A program made the translations under genes and the position numbers. A stretch of 64,000 nucleotides of DNA, from positions 27,992 through 91,991 of the forward strand of contig NZ_JBDSLS010000108.1 of the NCBI RefSeq assembly GCF_039916245.1, written 5' to 3'. This DNA is from Gelidibacter sp039916245 (GTDB taxonomy: Bacteria; Bacteroidota; Bacteroidia; Flavobacteriales; Flavobacteriaceae). A model generated the notes under the pieces. The model was not told the origin of the DNA and did no database searches. It was given only the letters and a program-made list of their open reading frames with translations. This document shows positions 32,408 to 40,763 of the stretch, piece after piece; the stretch's first letter is position 1; each line of letters starts with the position of its first letter.

Positions 32408-32617
32408 GAAGTGGGCAGAGGAAAGAATATAGAAGATAGAAGATAGAATATAGAGGGTAGAATGTAGAGTAAACGAAATAGAAATTGCCTGCCCGTCCGT
32501 AGCTTTAGCGAAGGCTGGAAGTCGAAAATGAACTTGAAACCTTGAATTCTGAACCTTGAACTTTAATCGCGTTGAGTAAGAATAAAAAATAGAAATAATC
32601 AATAAATAACACCTACA
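32408..32617. repeat. Low-complexity spacer inside the pyr cluster
   Basis: Contains a purine-rich simple repeat (GAATATAGAAGATAGAAG, 32425-32442, continuing to about 32467), a partly palindromic string CCGTCCGTAGCTTTAGCGAAG, and AACTTGAAACCTTGAA followed by further CCTTGAA-like copies near 32530-32562. This looks like a deposit of several dispersed intergenic repeat types. Confidence 0.6.
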
Positions 32618-33547
32618 ATGAGCGAATTAAGTGTCAATCACTTATTGGGAATAAAATATCTGAATTCACAAGATATTCAACTGATTTTTGAAACTGCTGA
32701 TCATTTTAAGGAAGTCATTAATAGGCCGATCAAAAAAGTACCTTCGCTTAGAGACATAACCATTGCCAACTTATTTTTTGAGAATTCCACACGTACAAAG
32801 TTGTCTTTCGAATTGGCTGAAAAACGACTTTCTGCAGATGTCATTAACTTTTCGGCATCACAGTCGTCCGTAACCAAAGGAGAAACCTTAATTGATACCG
32901 TAAACAATATCCTTTCCATGAAAGTAGATATGGTGGTCATGCGACATCCAAATCCTGGCGCTAGTGTGTTTCTGTCACAACACGTTAAGGCTAGTATTAT
33001 CAATGCTGGAGATGGTGCCCATGAACACCCAACTCAGGCGCTTTTGGATAGTTATTCCATTAGAGAGCGTTTAGGGGAAGTACGTGGAAAAAAAGTAGTC
33101 ATCGTTGGCGATATTTTGCATAGTCGCGTCGCGCTTTCCAATATATTCGCACTTCAGTTACAGGGCGCTCAAGTCATGGTTTGCGGACCAAAAACGCTAT
33201 TGCCAAAATACATTGACAAACTCGGTGTGAAAGTAGAAACTGATCTAAAGAAAGCGTTACAATGGTGCGATGTGGCCAATATGCTTCGGGTGCAGAACGA
33301 ACGTATGGACATGACCTATTTTCCATCTACAAGAGAATATACGCAGCAATATGGTGTGAATAAGGCCTTGCTTAATCAATTGGATAAAGAAATCATCATC
33401 ATGCATCCAGGACCTATTAATCGTGGTGTGGAAATTACCAGTGATGTGGCAGATTCCAAACAAGCCATAATTTTGGACCAGGTTCAAAATGGCGTAGCGA
33501 TTAGGATGGCGGTTATTTATTTATTAGCTTCCAAAATCAAACATTAA
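32618..33547 (+). CDS. pyrB: Aspartate carbamoyltransferase, catalytic subunit
   Basis: PyrB makes carbamoyl-aspartate, the first committed step of pyrimidine synthesis. The 309-residue protein has the carbamoyl-phosphate signature FFENSTRTKLSFELAEKRL (near residue 55), MVVMRHPNPG, AGDGAHEHPTQALLDSYSI, KKVVIVGDILHSRVALSN and IIMHPGPINRGVEI. No pyrI regulatory gene follows. It is the third gene after pyrR and is followed 11 bases later by a small STAS-like protein. Confidence 0.97.
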   Translation: MSELSVNHLLGIKYLNSQDIQLIFETADHFKEVINRPIKKVPSLRDITIANLFFENSTRTKLSFELAEKRLSADVINFSASQSSVTKGETLIDTVNNILSMKVDMVVMRHPNPGASVFLSQHVKASIINAGDGAHEHPTQALLDSYSIRERLGEVRGKKVVIVGDILHSRVALSNIFALQLQGAQVMVCGPKTLLPKYIDKLGVKVETDLKKALQWCDVANMLRVQNERMDMTYFPSTREYTQQYGVNKALLNQLDKEIIIMHPGPINRGVEITSDVADSKQAIILDQVQNGVAIRMAVIYLLASKIKH

Positions 33548-33558
33548 AACCAAGACTT

Positions 33559-33891
33559 ATGATTTTTGATAAAGACAACAATACAACCCTTATCACACAA
33601 GAAAAAAGTACCATTATCGAATTGGTAAAGAAGCTTGAGGCAACTTATCCGAAATTTAAAAATGATAATGTCATCATTAATCTGTCGGTTTTAAATAAAG
33701 TGAACTTAGCTGACATCGTTGAATTTCTTGAAATTTCCAACAGACATCGTCATGCCAAACATTCTTTTGTAATTGTGACTGATCAAATCGATTTAGATGA
33801 AATGCCAGATGAAATTGCCGTGGTTCCAACGCTTAAGGAAGCTTACGACGTCATTGAAATGGAGGAGATGGAGCGCGATCTTGGTTTTTAA
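33559..33891 (+). CDS. Small STAS-like cytoplasmic protein
   Basis: A 110-residue protein without signal peptide. The alternating strand/helix pattern (TTLITQEKSTIIELVKKLEA, NVIINLSVLNKVNLADIVEFLEIS, HSFVIVTDQIDLDEM, VVPTLKEAYDVIEMEEMERDLGF) resembles the STAS fold, including the ending VVPTLKEAYD, but no phosphorylatable serine motif is certain. It lies between pyrB and RNase Z, with 112 bases before the latter. Its function is unknown; database hits may carry the neighbour's name. Confidence 0.7.
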   Translation: MIFDKDNNTTLITQEKSTIIELVKKLEATYPKFKNDNVIINLSVLNKVNLADIVEFLEISNRHRHAKHSFVIVTDQIDLDEMPDEIAVVPTLKEAYDVIEMEEMERDLGF

Positions 33892-34003
33892 AATAAATTT
33901 ATGAGTTGAGGAGTTTAGGGTTTAGATGTTTACGAATAAAATACAATTTATTCTCATCTATTTTTGTTCTAAACTTATAACGTCAAACTTCTAAACTTAA
34001 AAA

Positions 34004-34912
34004 ATGAAACTTACAATTCTTGGTTGCTTCAGTGCAACACCTCGTAAAGAAGCCAATCCCACAGCTCAGGTTTTGGAAATAAACAACCATCTTTTTTTGA
34101 TTGATTGTGGTGAAAATACGCAGGTAGAATTGCGCCGGAATCAGATCAAGTTCTCCCGCATTAAGCATATTTTTATTTCCCATTTACACGGCGATCATTA
34201 TTTTGGGTTGGTCGGATTGATTTCAACCTTTGGATTGTTGACGCGAGAAACTGAATTGCATATCCACTGTCCGAAAGGTCTAAAGGAAGTCATAACCCTT
34301 CAAATGAAATTGGCCGATTCCTGGACCAATTACCCGCTTTATTTCCATGAATTAACAAGCAATAATTCCGAACTTATTTTTGAAGATGATAGAGTAGAAG
34401 TGTGGACCATTCCGCTAGATCATCGTATCTATACCAACGGATTTCTGTTTAAGGAAAAGGAAGGCGAACGTCATTTGCACATGCCGTCAGTCATCGAAGC
34501 CAATATAGATATGGCCTATTATAACAAATTAAAACAAGGCTATGATGTGCTTAATAATGAAGGCGTTCTTATCGATCATAAAAAAGTAACCTTACCGCCT
34601 CATCCGCCAAAAAGTTATGCGTTTTGCAGTGACACCGCTTATAAAGAGGATATTGTGCCGCTTATAAAAGACGTGGATGTCTTATATCATGAATCGACTT
34701 TCTTAGAAAAACATGTTAATTTGGCACTAAAAACAAAACATTCTACAGCGAAAGAAGCAGCGCTGATTGCCAAAAAAGCCAATGTAAAGACGCTTATTTT
34801 AGGTCATTTTTCAACACGTTATGATAATTTGAATGAATTCAAAATAGAAGCGGAAACGATTTTTAAACCCGTTAAATTAGCGAATGATGGCAAGCGTTTT
34901 AATTTTGACTAA
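34004..34912 (+). CDS. rnz: Ribonuclease Z
   Basis: RNase Z removes the 3' trailer of tRNA precursors. The 302-residue protein starts LTILGCFSATPRKEANPTAQVLEI and has the metallo-beta-lactamase zinc motif FISHLHGDHYFGLVGLI (near residue 60), VWTIPLDHRIYTNGF, AFCSDTAYKEDIV, LYHESTFLEKH with STAKEAALIAKKA, and LILGHFSTRY. These match the RNase Z (ElaC) group well. It overlaps the convergent STAS-like gene by 14 bases. Confidence 0.95.
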   Translation: MKLTILGCFSATPRKEANPTAQVLEINNHLFLIDCGENTQVELRRNQIKFSRIKHIFISHLHGDHYFGLVGLISTFGLLTRETELHIHCPKGLKEVITLQMKLADSWTNYPLYFHELTSNNSELIFEDDRVEVWTIPLDHRIYTNGFLFKEKEGERHLHMPSVIEANIDMAYYNKLKQGYDVLNNEGVLIDHKKVTLPPHPPKSYAFCSDTAYKEDIVPLIKDVDVLYHESTFLEKHVNLALKTKHSTAKEAALIAKKANVKTLILGHFSTRYDNLNEFKIEAETIFKPVKLANDGKRFNFD

Positions 34913-35318
34913 ACTCTTTAAGGTGTTTCACCCAACTAATTGCCTCGTCTAAATCATCACAACGCTTTAAACTGTTTTTTGTAAACTGCTTTTCAATAGA
35001 GGCATTGATATAACTAAAATCATTGTAAGCTACTGTGGCCGTGGCAATGATAAAGTCAAATTCTTTATGAAATTTGTGCCATAATTGCGGTTCAATCGAG
35101 TAAGATTGTACTCTATTGGAAATGTAGGCGATCTTTAAATTTTCGCCATAATAGTCAAAGGCTGCACCAATAACCTCTAAAATTTTATCCCAATCAAAAT
35201 GAATACCTTCATCGAGTTCGGAGATTATAAAATTGTTACAGAGATAAAAATTTCCAAACGAAAATTCTATTTTTGAATGTCGTATGAGCTTAAAATATTT
35301 ACTTTCTTCAAATCGCAT
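34899..35318 (-). CDS. SpoIIAA/STAS-like small protein
   Basis: A 139-residue protein (MRFEESKYFKLIRHSKIEFSF...) with the strand and helix order of the SpoIIAA-like STAS proteins: FGNFYLCNNFIISEL, FDWDKILEVIGAAFDYYGENLKIAYISNRV, FDFIIATATVAYNDF and the ending CDDLDEAISWVKHL. Relatives in Flavobacteriaceae are uncharacterised. Its stop overlaps the 3' end of rnz by 14 bases on the opposite strand. The fold is an inference from pattern only. Confidence 0.65.
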   Translation of the reverse strand: MRFEESKYFKLIRHSKIEFSFGNFYLCNNFIISELDEGIHFDWDKILEVIGAAFDYYGENLKIAYISNRVQSYSIEPQLWHKFHKEFDFIIATATVAYNDFSYINASIEKQFTKNSLKRCDDLDEAISWVKHLKEFSQN

Positions 35319-35399
35319 TTTAGGGAAATAATGGTTAAATTTATAAGAATTTGACGACCAAAAAAATAAATATCGCCATTAAACATAAAATTATTTGTA

Positions 35400-36047
35400 A
35401 TGAATACAGACTTAGGGAATTATAGAAAATCCTATGAAAAACAAGAATTACTGGAAGGGAATATCAGTGATAATCCTATGGAAGTTTTTCAAAAATGGTT
35501 TTATGAAGTTGATTCTAATTTTAATGAAGGTGAGACAAATGCCATGACTATTTCTACCGTTGGATTGGATGGTTTTCCTAAAAGTAGGGTAGTGCTCCTT
35601 AAGAAATATACCCACGAAGGTTTTATCTTTTACACAAATTACGATAGTGAAAAAGGAAAGGCTATTATCGCCAATCCTAAAGTATGTCTTTCTTTTTTTT
35701 GGCCTAAAGCCGAACGTCAAGTGATTATTAAAGGCACGGCAGAAAAAGTGTCGCCAAACATGAGTGATGGGTATTTTGAATCCCGACCTCGAGGAAGTCA
35801 ATTAGGTGCCATAGTATCCCATCAAAGTGAAGTTGTTAAGAACAGAGAAGTTCTTGAAGACGAACTACATCAGTTGGAAACAGCCTATGAAGGCAAAGAA
35901 ATTCCGCGACCTGAATATTGGGGAGGTTTTATTGTGAAACCTATTTCCATTGAGTTCTGGCAAGGACGTCCCAATAGATTGCATGACCGAATTAGATTTA
36001 CTTTGAGCGAAGATTTTGATTGGGTTATGGAACGACTTTCACCGTAA
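35400..36047 (+). CDS. pdxH: Pyridoxamine 5'-phosphate oxidase
   Basis: PdxH oxidises pyridoxine or pyridoxamine phosphate to PLP with FMN. The 215-residue protein has DPMEVFQKWFYEV-like start, NAMTISTVGLDGFPKSRVVLLKKY, GFIFYTNYDSEKGKAI, FFWPKAERQVIIKGTAEKV and the C-terminal EFWQGRPNRLHDRIRF signature with the PLP-binding arginine. PLP is used by the two fold-type enzymes at 9.9-12.4 kb, but there is no linkage. It is a single gene. Confidence 0.96.
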   Translation: MNTDLGNYRKSYEKQELLEGNISDNPMEVFQKWFYEVDSNFNEGETNAMTISTVGLDGFPKSRVVLLKKYTHEGFIFYTNYDSEKGKAIIANPKVCLSFFWPKAERQVIIKGTAEKVSPNMSDGYFESRPRGSQLGAIVSHQSEVVKNREVLEDELHQLETAYEGKEIPRPEYWGGFIVKPISIEFWQGRPNRLHDRIRFTLSEDFDWVMERLSP

Positions 36048-36460
36048 TGTTAATTGTAATTCGACGATGAACAACATTTGTTGCTTCTTATGATTTTCTG
36101 AATTTTTAAAATTCAAGCTAGGTTCTAAGGTGATGTATTGAATATTATCAAGCTTTGTTCATGCCGCTTATCTGACTGTTTTTTTTAAACAGTTAGATAA
36201 TTCTCTCAGATTTTACTCCATTGACAACATTATTTCCATTTAGAAATACCCCATAGTTCATTTTTCCAAACTCTTGTTTGTCGATGAATCGTATTCATTT
36301 AACGACGTAGGACATGGTTTTAGGTTTCTAAAGTGCATTTCATCGATGATTTACATATTAAACCGATAAAAAGCACGCGCTTTATCGATTTTAACATTTA
36401 TTTAACACTTTTTTGAGGTTAGTCTTTTACTTTAGCTGTACCAAATCGAATAACCTACTT
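36048..36460. other. Non-coding spacer with two hairpins
   Basis: No gene seen. TTATCTGACTGTTT and AAACAGTTAGATAA (36168-36200) form an inverted repeat with no T-run on the plus side. CGATAAAAAGC-acgc-GCTTTATCG (36364-36386) is followed by ATTTT. Either may be a terminator or the folded end of a small transcript. Confidence 0.5.
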
Positions 36461-36955
36461 ATGAAATCAAGAATCTACCTACCAATGTTGGCCTTAATGG
36501 TAATGTTAATGTTTTCCTGTTCATCGGATGAGTTTCAAGAAAACCAAATAGATCAAACTGCATTAGAAAAAGCTCCACCAGCTAAATTGATTGAGATAGA
36601 GATTTTGGAGTTAATAAATAATTATAGAATTGGAATGGATTTAGCACCCTTGAATAACTTAAGCATTATTAAATCTGTAGCCTTTACGCATACCGATTAT
36701 ATGGTTTCTCTCGATCAGGTTAACCATGATAATTTTTACCAACGTAAAACAAGTTTGGTACAAAATGCTGCAGCAACTAAGGTATCAGAAAATGTGGCCT
36801 ATGCCTACAGTTCGGCTCAATCAGTGGTTAAAGCATGGTTAAATAGTCCAAGTCATAAGGCAACAATAGAAGGGGATTTCACTGATTTTGATATCTCTGC
36901 TGAAATGAATTCACAAGGAAAATGGTATTTCACAAATATATTTATAAAGCGTTAG
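36461..36955 (+). CDS. CAP-domain (SCP/PR1-like) lipoprotein
   Basis: Reading from the ATG at 36461 gives a lipoprotein signal (MKSRIYLPMLALMVMLMFSC, cysteine 20) and a CAP domain: EILELINNYRIGMDLAPLN, AFTHTDYMVSLDQVNHDNFYQR, VSENVAYAYSSAQSVVKAWLNSPSHKATIEGDFTDFDIS. The two histidines and the Glu of the CAP cavity are present (HTDYM, NHDNF, SENVA). An upstream in-frame ATG at 36413 lacks a signal and was rejected. The protein should sit in the periplasm or on the surface; its function is unknown. Confidence 0.85.
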   Translation: MKSRIYLPMLALMVMLMFSCSSDEFQENQIDQTALEKAPPAKLIEIEILELINNYRIGMDLAPLNNLSIIKSVAFTHTDYMVSLDQVNHDNFYQRKTSLVQNAAATKVSENVAYAYSSAQSVVKAWLNSPSHKATIEGDFTDFDISAEMNSQGKWYFTNIFIKR

Positions 36956-36999
36956 CCTGAATTTGAGTTTAAATAAAGTGTTAGTTATTTTGAAAGAAG

Positions 37000-37026
37000 C
37001 CACTCGATTACGAGTGGTTTTTTTTA
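37000..37026 (+). terminator. Intrinsic terminator after the CAP lipoprotein gene
   Basis: CCACTCG-atta-CGAGTGG followed by TTTTTTTT, 45 bases past the stop. Confidence 0.85.
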
Positions 37027-37468
37027 TTCAAAAGGGTGTTGTCCTTGATCATGTTAATGAAGCGTCTACTTAGATCAAGAACAAATTGGTTCTTTATTCC
37101 AACGATATTTTCTAGTTTAGATTTCTAGGTCTTTTAAGAGCGTAAGGTGCATTTTTCTAAGTCAAATTCGGGACTTTTTGAAGTACAAAATTCCTAAAAA
37201 ATGGAAGTTAGAAACCTAACTTTTGATTAAATTGACAAAAAAAATAGAGAAAGTAATCATGAACTTAGATGACTTGCTTCAAACAAATTATCATTTGATG
37301 CATATGATTGGTGATGATTTACTTTAAAAAAAATAGGGAATAGTCCACTCGATAAACGATCCAAAGCCTGTCATTCGATAGATTTAATTCAAAGGAATCA
37401 GATTCATAATTCAAACATTTTACACGCCAATTTTATCATTGGGAGTTCTTTTAGAAAAATTATTGCAT

Positions 37469-37501
37469 AAAAAAAAGCAGACCGAATTGGTCTGCTTTTT
37501 T
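37469..37501 (-). terminator. Terminator formerly directly after the OmpA operon
   Basis: GCAGACC-aattc-GGTCTGC flanked by a run of eight A and a run of six T, so it works on both strands. Removing the IS and one copy of its target duplication puts it about 20 bases after the OmpA stop codon; now 1.3 kb of IS lies between. Confidence 0.8.
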
Positions 37502-37522
37502 AATCTTATTTTATAGATAATT

Positions 37523-37527
37523 AATCT
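37523..37527. repeat. Target site duplication, left copy
   Basis: AATCT directly before the left IS end; the identical copy is at 38847-38851. Confidence 0.75.
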
Positions 37528-37577
37528 TGTTTTGACCCCTATAAAACAAGAGTGTTCTTTTAAATTTCGATTATTAA

Positions 37578-38474
37578 TTATGCGGTTAAATTATTCATTA
37601 AAATCAACTGTTTGTCCTGATTCCATTTCTCCATTGGTGTAATTCGTCCCAAGAGGCCGTGAAGCCTGGTATTGTTATAAAAATCAACGTACCTCTTTAA
37701 TATTATTTGAATTTCGCCAAAGGTTCTGTAATCAACTCTGTTAAAGACTTCTTTTTTTAATATGCCATGATATGCCTCTATGTGAGCATTTTCTTCTGGC
37801 GTTGCTACATGTGTAAACTCTTGCTGGACTCCTATTAGACCAAGGTATTCTCGTACACTTCTAGCAATAAACTGACTTCCATTATCACTTCTAATAACAA
37901 CCCTTTCAGGATATTCATAGTCTAAAAACAAGAGCGACAGTAACTCTATAACTTGAGCCTGTTTTATAGAAAAAGAAAAATAGTCTTTTAATATTTTACG
38001 TGTATGAACATCTATTACAGATAACAAATAGGCGTTTTTACCCGCGCTTGGAATCCAAACCATCTTTATATCCATTTCTAAACATTCAAAAGGTCTAGAG
38101 GTCTTTACTTTTCTAAATTTCACAAATTTTCGCCCAGAACCACTTCTATTTATACGGTTTTCTAACTTGAGTAAACCTTCCTCTTTCATTATCCTGTATA
38201 GTTTCTTATGATTAATTAGATAGCCGTCTCGCTTTAAATAAGCGGTCATTAAACGGTATCCACAATCTATAAACTCATGACTTAAAATGTCTTTAACCGA
38301 CCTTATTACTGTATTTTGATCTACCCAACCATTTGTCTTGTGATAGGTAGTTTTACTGGGTGTATTGCCCTTTTTACCAAGACTTGGCCTACGATAATAA
38401 CTGCTATGTACCATACCAACCATATCGATTATTTTGGTCTTACTGATAGCGTATTTTTTATAAATAACATCCAC
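37578..38474 (-). CDS. IS3-family transposase OrfB (DDE integrase domain)
   Basis: A 298-residue frame with HTH_21-like start (DCGYRLMTAYLKRDGYLINHKKLYRIMKEEGL) and an rve integrase core. The catalytic triad is D in CLEMDIKMVW, D in VVIRSDNGSQF and E in TPEENAHIEAYHG, followed by FYNNTRLHGLLGRITPMEKW. In this family it is made as an OrfAB fusion: the A9G slip site at 38504-38513 in orfA leads by a -1 shift into VWDVRSKKDLVDVIYKK and on into this frame. The apparent start at 38474 is a GTG inside that fusion. The gene is intact, so the element may be active. Confidence 0.92.
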   Translation of the reverse strand: MDVIYKKYAISKTKIIDMVGMVHSSYYRRPSLGKKGNTPSKTTYHKTNGWVDQNTVIRSVKDILSHEFIDCGYRLMTAYLKRDGYLINHKKLYRIMKEEGLLKLENRINRSGSGRKFVKFRKVKTSRPFECLEMDIKMVWIPSAGKNAYLLSVIDVHTRKILKDYFSFSIKQAQVIELLSLLFLDYEYPERVVIRSDNGSQFIARSVREYLGLIGVQQEFTHVATPEENAHIEAYHGILKKEVFNRVDYRTFGEIQIILKRYVDFYNNTRLHGLLGRITPMEKWNQDKQLILMNNLTA

Positions 38475-38785
38475 TAAATCTTTCTTGGATCGGACGTCCC
38501 AAACTTTTTTTTTAAAAGTTCGCGTCCAACTTCTAATTCTATTTCCTTGTTGCTTAATAGCTTACGGAGTATCCTGTTTTCTTCTTCTAACTGCTTTAAT
38601 TCCTTGCTGCGAGTATCATAGGTAACTTTTAGGCCAGCTTCTCCATTATTGTCGTGCTTCTTCTTCCAGCTATATAAAGTTCCCGAACTGACGCTGTATT
38701 TACGACAGGTCTCAACAGCTCCTATCTCTTCCGAACAGGCTAGGATCTCTAACTTCTCTGCTAAACTCCATTTCTTGTATTTCAT
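38474..38785 (-). CDS. IS3-family OrfA (helix-turn-helix protein)
   Basis: A 103-residue protein starting YKKWSLAEKLEILACSEEIGAVETCRKYSVSSGTLYSWKKKHD, an HTH_Tnp_1 domain, followed by a leucine-zipper-like helix (LKQLEEENRILRKLLSNKEIELEVGRELL) that lets the proteins dimerise. Nine As and a G near its end (LLKKKFG) are the usual IS3 frameshift site producing the active OrfAB transposase. It overlaps orfB by one base. Confidence 0.92.
   Translation of the reverse strand: MKYKKWSLAEKLEILACSEEIGAVETCRKYSVSSGTLYSWKKKHDNNGEAGLKVTYDTRSKELKQLEEENRILRKLLSNKEIELEVGRELLKKKFGTSDPRKI
38504..38513 (-). promoter_or_regulatory. Programmed -1 frameshift site of the IS
   Basis: On the minus strand TTA AAA AAA AAG TTT carries the A_AAA_AAG slippery heptamer. 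A -1 slip joins OrfA to OrfB. Confidence 0.8.
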
Positions 38786-38838
38786 ATCTCAAATGTATAG
38801 ATTTGAAATTTAAAATAACACTCCGAACTTATAAGGGG

Positions 38839-40758
38839 CTAATCTAAATCTTTCAATATATAAAAGTAGGATCTTCTGTTCAACTGGTGCTCTTCTGCGG
38901 TACATTTAACGCCGTTTGAACATTTGTTGAGCAATTGGGTTTCGCCATAACCGATAGCGCTTTCAATGCGATCTTTGGCAATTCCTCTTGAAAGGATATA
39001 ATCTCTTGTGGATTTTGCTCTTCTATCAGATAGTTTCATGTTGTAACTGTCACTTCCTCTACTATCTGTATGCGATTCAATTTTGATAACCATTTCAGGG
39101 TGTTCTCTCATGACGTCCACAATATGTTCCAATTCATATTCTGCATCTGTTCTGATATTCCATTTGTCAAAATCGAAGAAAATAGGGTTGATGACAATTT
39201 GATTCGCGTCAATTAACGGTGTCAAGTAAAGATCGGCATTGTTAATTTTGCCATCTTCAAAATTAGTCGCTACTTCTTTTAAAGCATCTTTGTAATCTTT
39301 TTTGCTACCTAAAACCGTATAGGTCTTGTCACAATCTGCATTAAATTCAAACGCTCCAGTGTCTGATGTTGTCACTGTGGCAACGATCTTTCCAGATTTA
39401 TTAATCAGCTTCACTTCAACATTAGCTAGAGGTTCGCTGTTTTTAATATTTCTGGCAATTCCTTGGATTAGCTGCTTGCAAGGTTCTGCATTAAACGCGT
39501 AAATATCATCATTTCCTTTTCCACCAGGTCGGTTAGAGGAGAGGTAGCCTGTTTTGCTCCCATCATTCATATAGAATGCAAAATCATCATAACTACTGTT
39601 ATAAGGTGCCCCAAGATTTTGAGGTTCGGCATTTGCATCCAATAGGATATTAGTCTTATAAATATCCAATAAACCTAAATTCAAATACCCATCAGAAGAA
39701 AAGTAGAGCGTATTATCCTTAGCAACGAAAGGGAACATTTCACGTCCTTCAGTATTTACTTTTGGACCTAGATTTCTAGGTTCGCTATACTTTCCATTTT
39801 CTAAAATGTCAACTTCATAAATATCCGTTTGGCCAAAGCCGCCTTCACGATCGGATACAAAATATAATTTTTTGTTATCTGGACTTAAGGCTGGGTGACC
39901 ATTGGAAAAGTATTTATCATTAAATGGAAGTTCAACAACGTTTGTCCATTTTTCATTATCTAAAGTAGCTTTATACAATTTTAGATGTGAAGTTCCCTTT
40001 CGATCATAATCCAATTTGTTTCTTCTGTCAACATTATCTCTCGTAAAATACATGGTTTGACCATCATTAGTGATCGCAACAGAGGCTTCATGATATGGTG
40101 TGTTAATTTTTGAAGAATTGATAAAATCAACATCGCTGTATTCTTTTTTCCCGTCATTATCTTTTACGATGACCTGATAAATATCTAAGAAAGGTTCATC
40201 GTTCCAGCCGTATCTCTTTTTCAATTTGACATCTCTGGCAGATGCGAAATAAAGTATGCCATTCGCCATGTAGCCACCAAAATCAGAAAACTCAGTATTG
40301 AAAGGCATGTTCTCAAGTTTCACAACCACATTTTCAGTAGATGCCAAGTCTTCATAAAGATCGAGATTGTTAGCGTCAAAATCTTTCACACGACTATCGC
40401 CTCCTTGAATATCTTTAAATTTCACCAACCATTTGTCAGCCTCCCTATAGTCTTCAATACTTCTTAAGCTCTGAATATATTTGAAAAGAACCTCAGGATT
40501 AATCTTGTTGTATTTGTGAACAGCTTTACCGTACCAAAATGCGGCTTCCTTTGATTTTGAGTTGTTATAGTAACAGTCACCCAAACGTGTGAGGACATGC
40601 TCACTACTATCTCCTTTTTTTACAGCTTCTTCATAAAGCTCAGTGGCTTTAACGTAAGAATAGTTATCAAAGAATTTATCTGCCAGCTTTTTTTGAGCAA
40701 CCATGAATGTGCTACTAAGCGCAAAGAGAAATATAAATAATTTTGTTTTCATAGTCAT
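38839..40758 (-). CDS. OmpA-family outer-membrane/peptidoglycan protein with TPR and propeller repeats (PorE/SprF-operon type)
   Basis: A 639-residue protein with signal peptide (KLFIFLFALSSTFMVAQ), TPR-like helices (residues 25-120, YSYVKATELYEEAVKKGDSS), WD40-like PD40 repeats (HPALSPDNKKLYFVSDREGG and similar, 150-430), a carboxypeptidase-regulatory domain (430-510) and an OmpA domain (FFDFDKWNIRTDAEYELEHI, SHTDSRGSDSYNMKLSDRRAKS, LNRRSYFYI). It probably anchors a surface complex to peptidoglycan. It is the third gene of an operon with the adhesin and the PorP/SprF protein, 5 bases after the latter. Its stop codon and last two residues (Leu-Asp) lie in the IS element; without it the protein would end ILKD. 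Confidence 0.9.
   Translation of the reverse strand: MTMKTKLFIFLFALSSTFMVAQKKLADKFFDNYSYVKATELYEEAVKKGDSSEHVLTRLGDCYYNNSKSKEAAFWYGKAVHKYNKINPEVLFKYIQSLRSIEDYREADKWLVKFKDIQGGDSRVKDFDANNLDLYEDLASTENVVVKLENMPFNTEFSDFGGYMANGILYFASARDVKLKKRYGWNDEPFLDIYQVIVKDNDGKKEYSDVDFINSSKINTPYHEASVAITNDGQTMYFTRDNVDRRNKLDYDRKGTSHLKLYKATLDNEKWTNVVELPFNDKYFSNGHPALSPDNKKLYFVSDREGGFGQTDIYEVDILENGKYSEPRNLGPKVNTEGREMFPFVAKDNTLYFSSDGYLNLGLLDIYKTNILLDANAEPQNLGAPYNSSYDDFAFYMNDGSKTGYLSSNRPGGKGNDDIYAFNAEPCKQLIQGIARNIKNSEPLANVEVKLINKSGKIVATVTTSDTGAFEFNADCDKTYTVLGSKKDYKDALKEVATNFEDGKINNADLYLTPLIDANQIVINPIFFDFDKWNIRTDAEYELEHIVDVMREHPEMVIKIESHTDSRGSDSYNMKLSDRRAKSTRDYILSRGIAKDRIESAIGYGETQLLNKCSNGVKCTAEEHQLNRRSYFYILKDLD
38847..38851. 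repeat. Target site duplication, right copy
   Basis: AATCT, identical to the left copy; it codes for the last native residues of the OmpA-family protein. Confidence 0.75.
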
Positions 40759-40763
40759 AAGTT

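Larger units (their letters stand above)
36956..37522. other. Non-coding spacer between the CAP gene and the IS element
   Basis: Holds two terminators (listed separately) and nothing recognisable between them; the open frames are under 25 codons. Confidence 0.55.
37528..38846 (-). mobile_element. Complete IS3-family insertion sequence (1319 bp)
   Basis: Imperfect inverted repeats bound the element: left TGTTTTGACCCC..., then GAGTGTTCTTTTAAATTTC; right (complement) TAGATTAGCCCC..., then GAGTGTTATTTTAAATTTC. AATCT is duplicated on both sides. Inside are orfA and orfB of the IS3 type on the minus strand, intact and in -1 relation. The TGACCCC-like end resembles the IS150 subgroup. Exact end bases depend on the target-duplication reading, which also restores a sensible stop codon for the flanking gene when the IS is removed. 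Confidence 0.85.
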
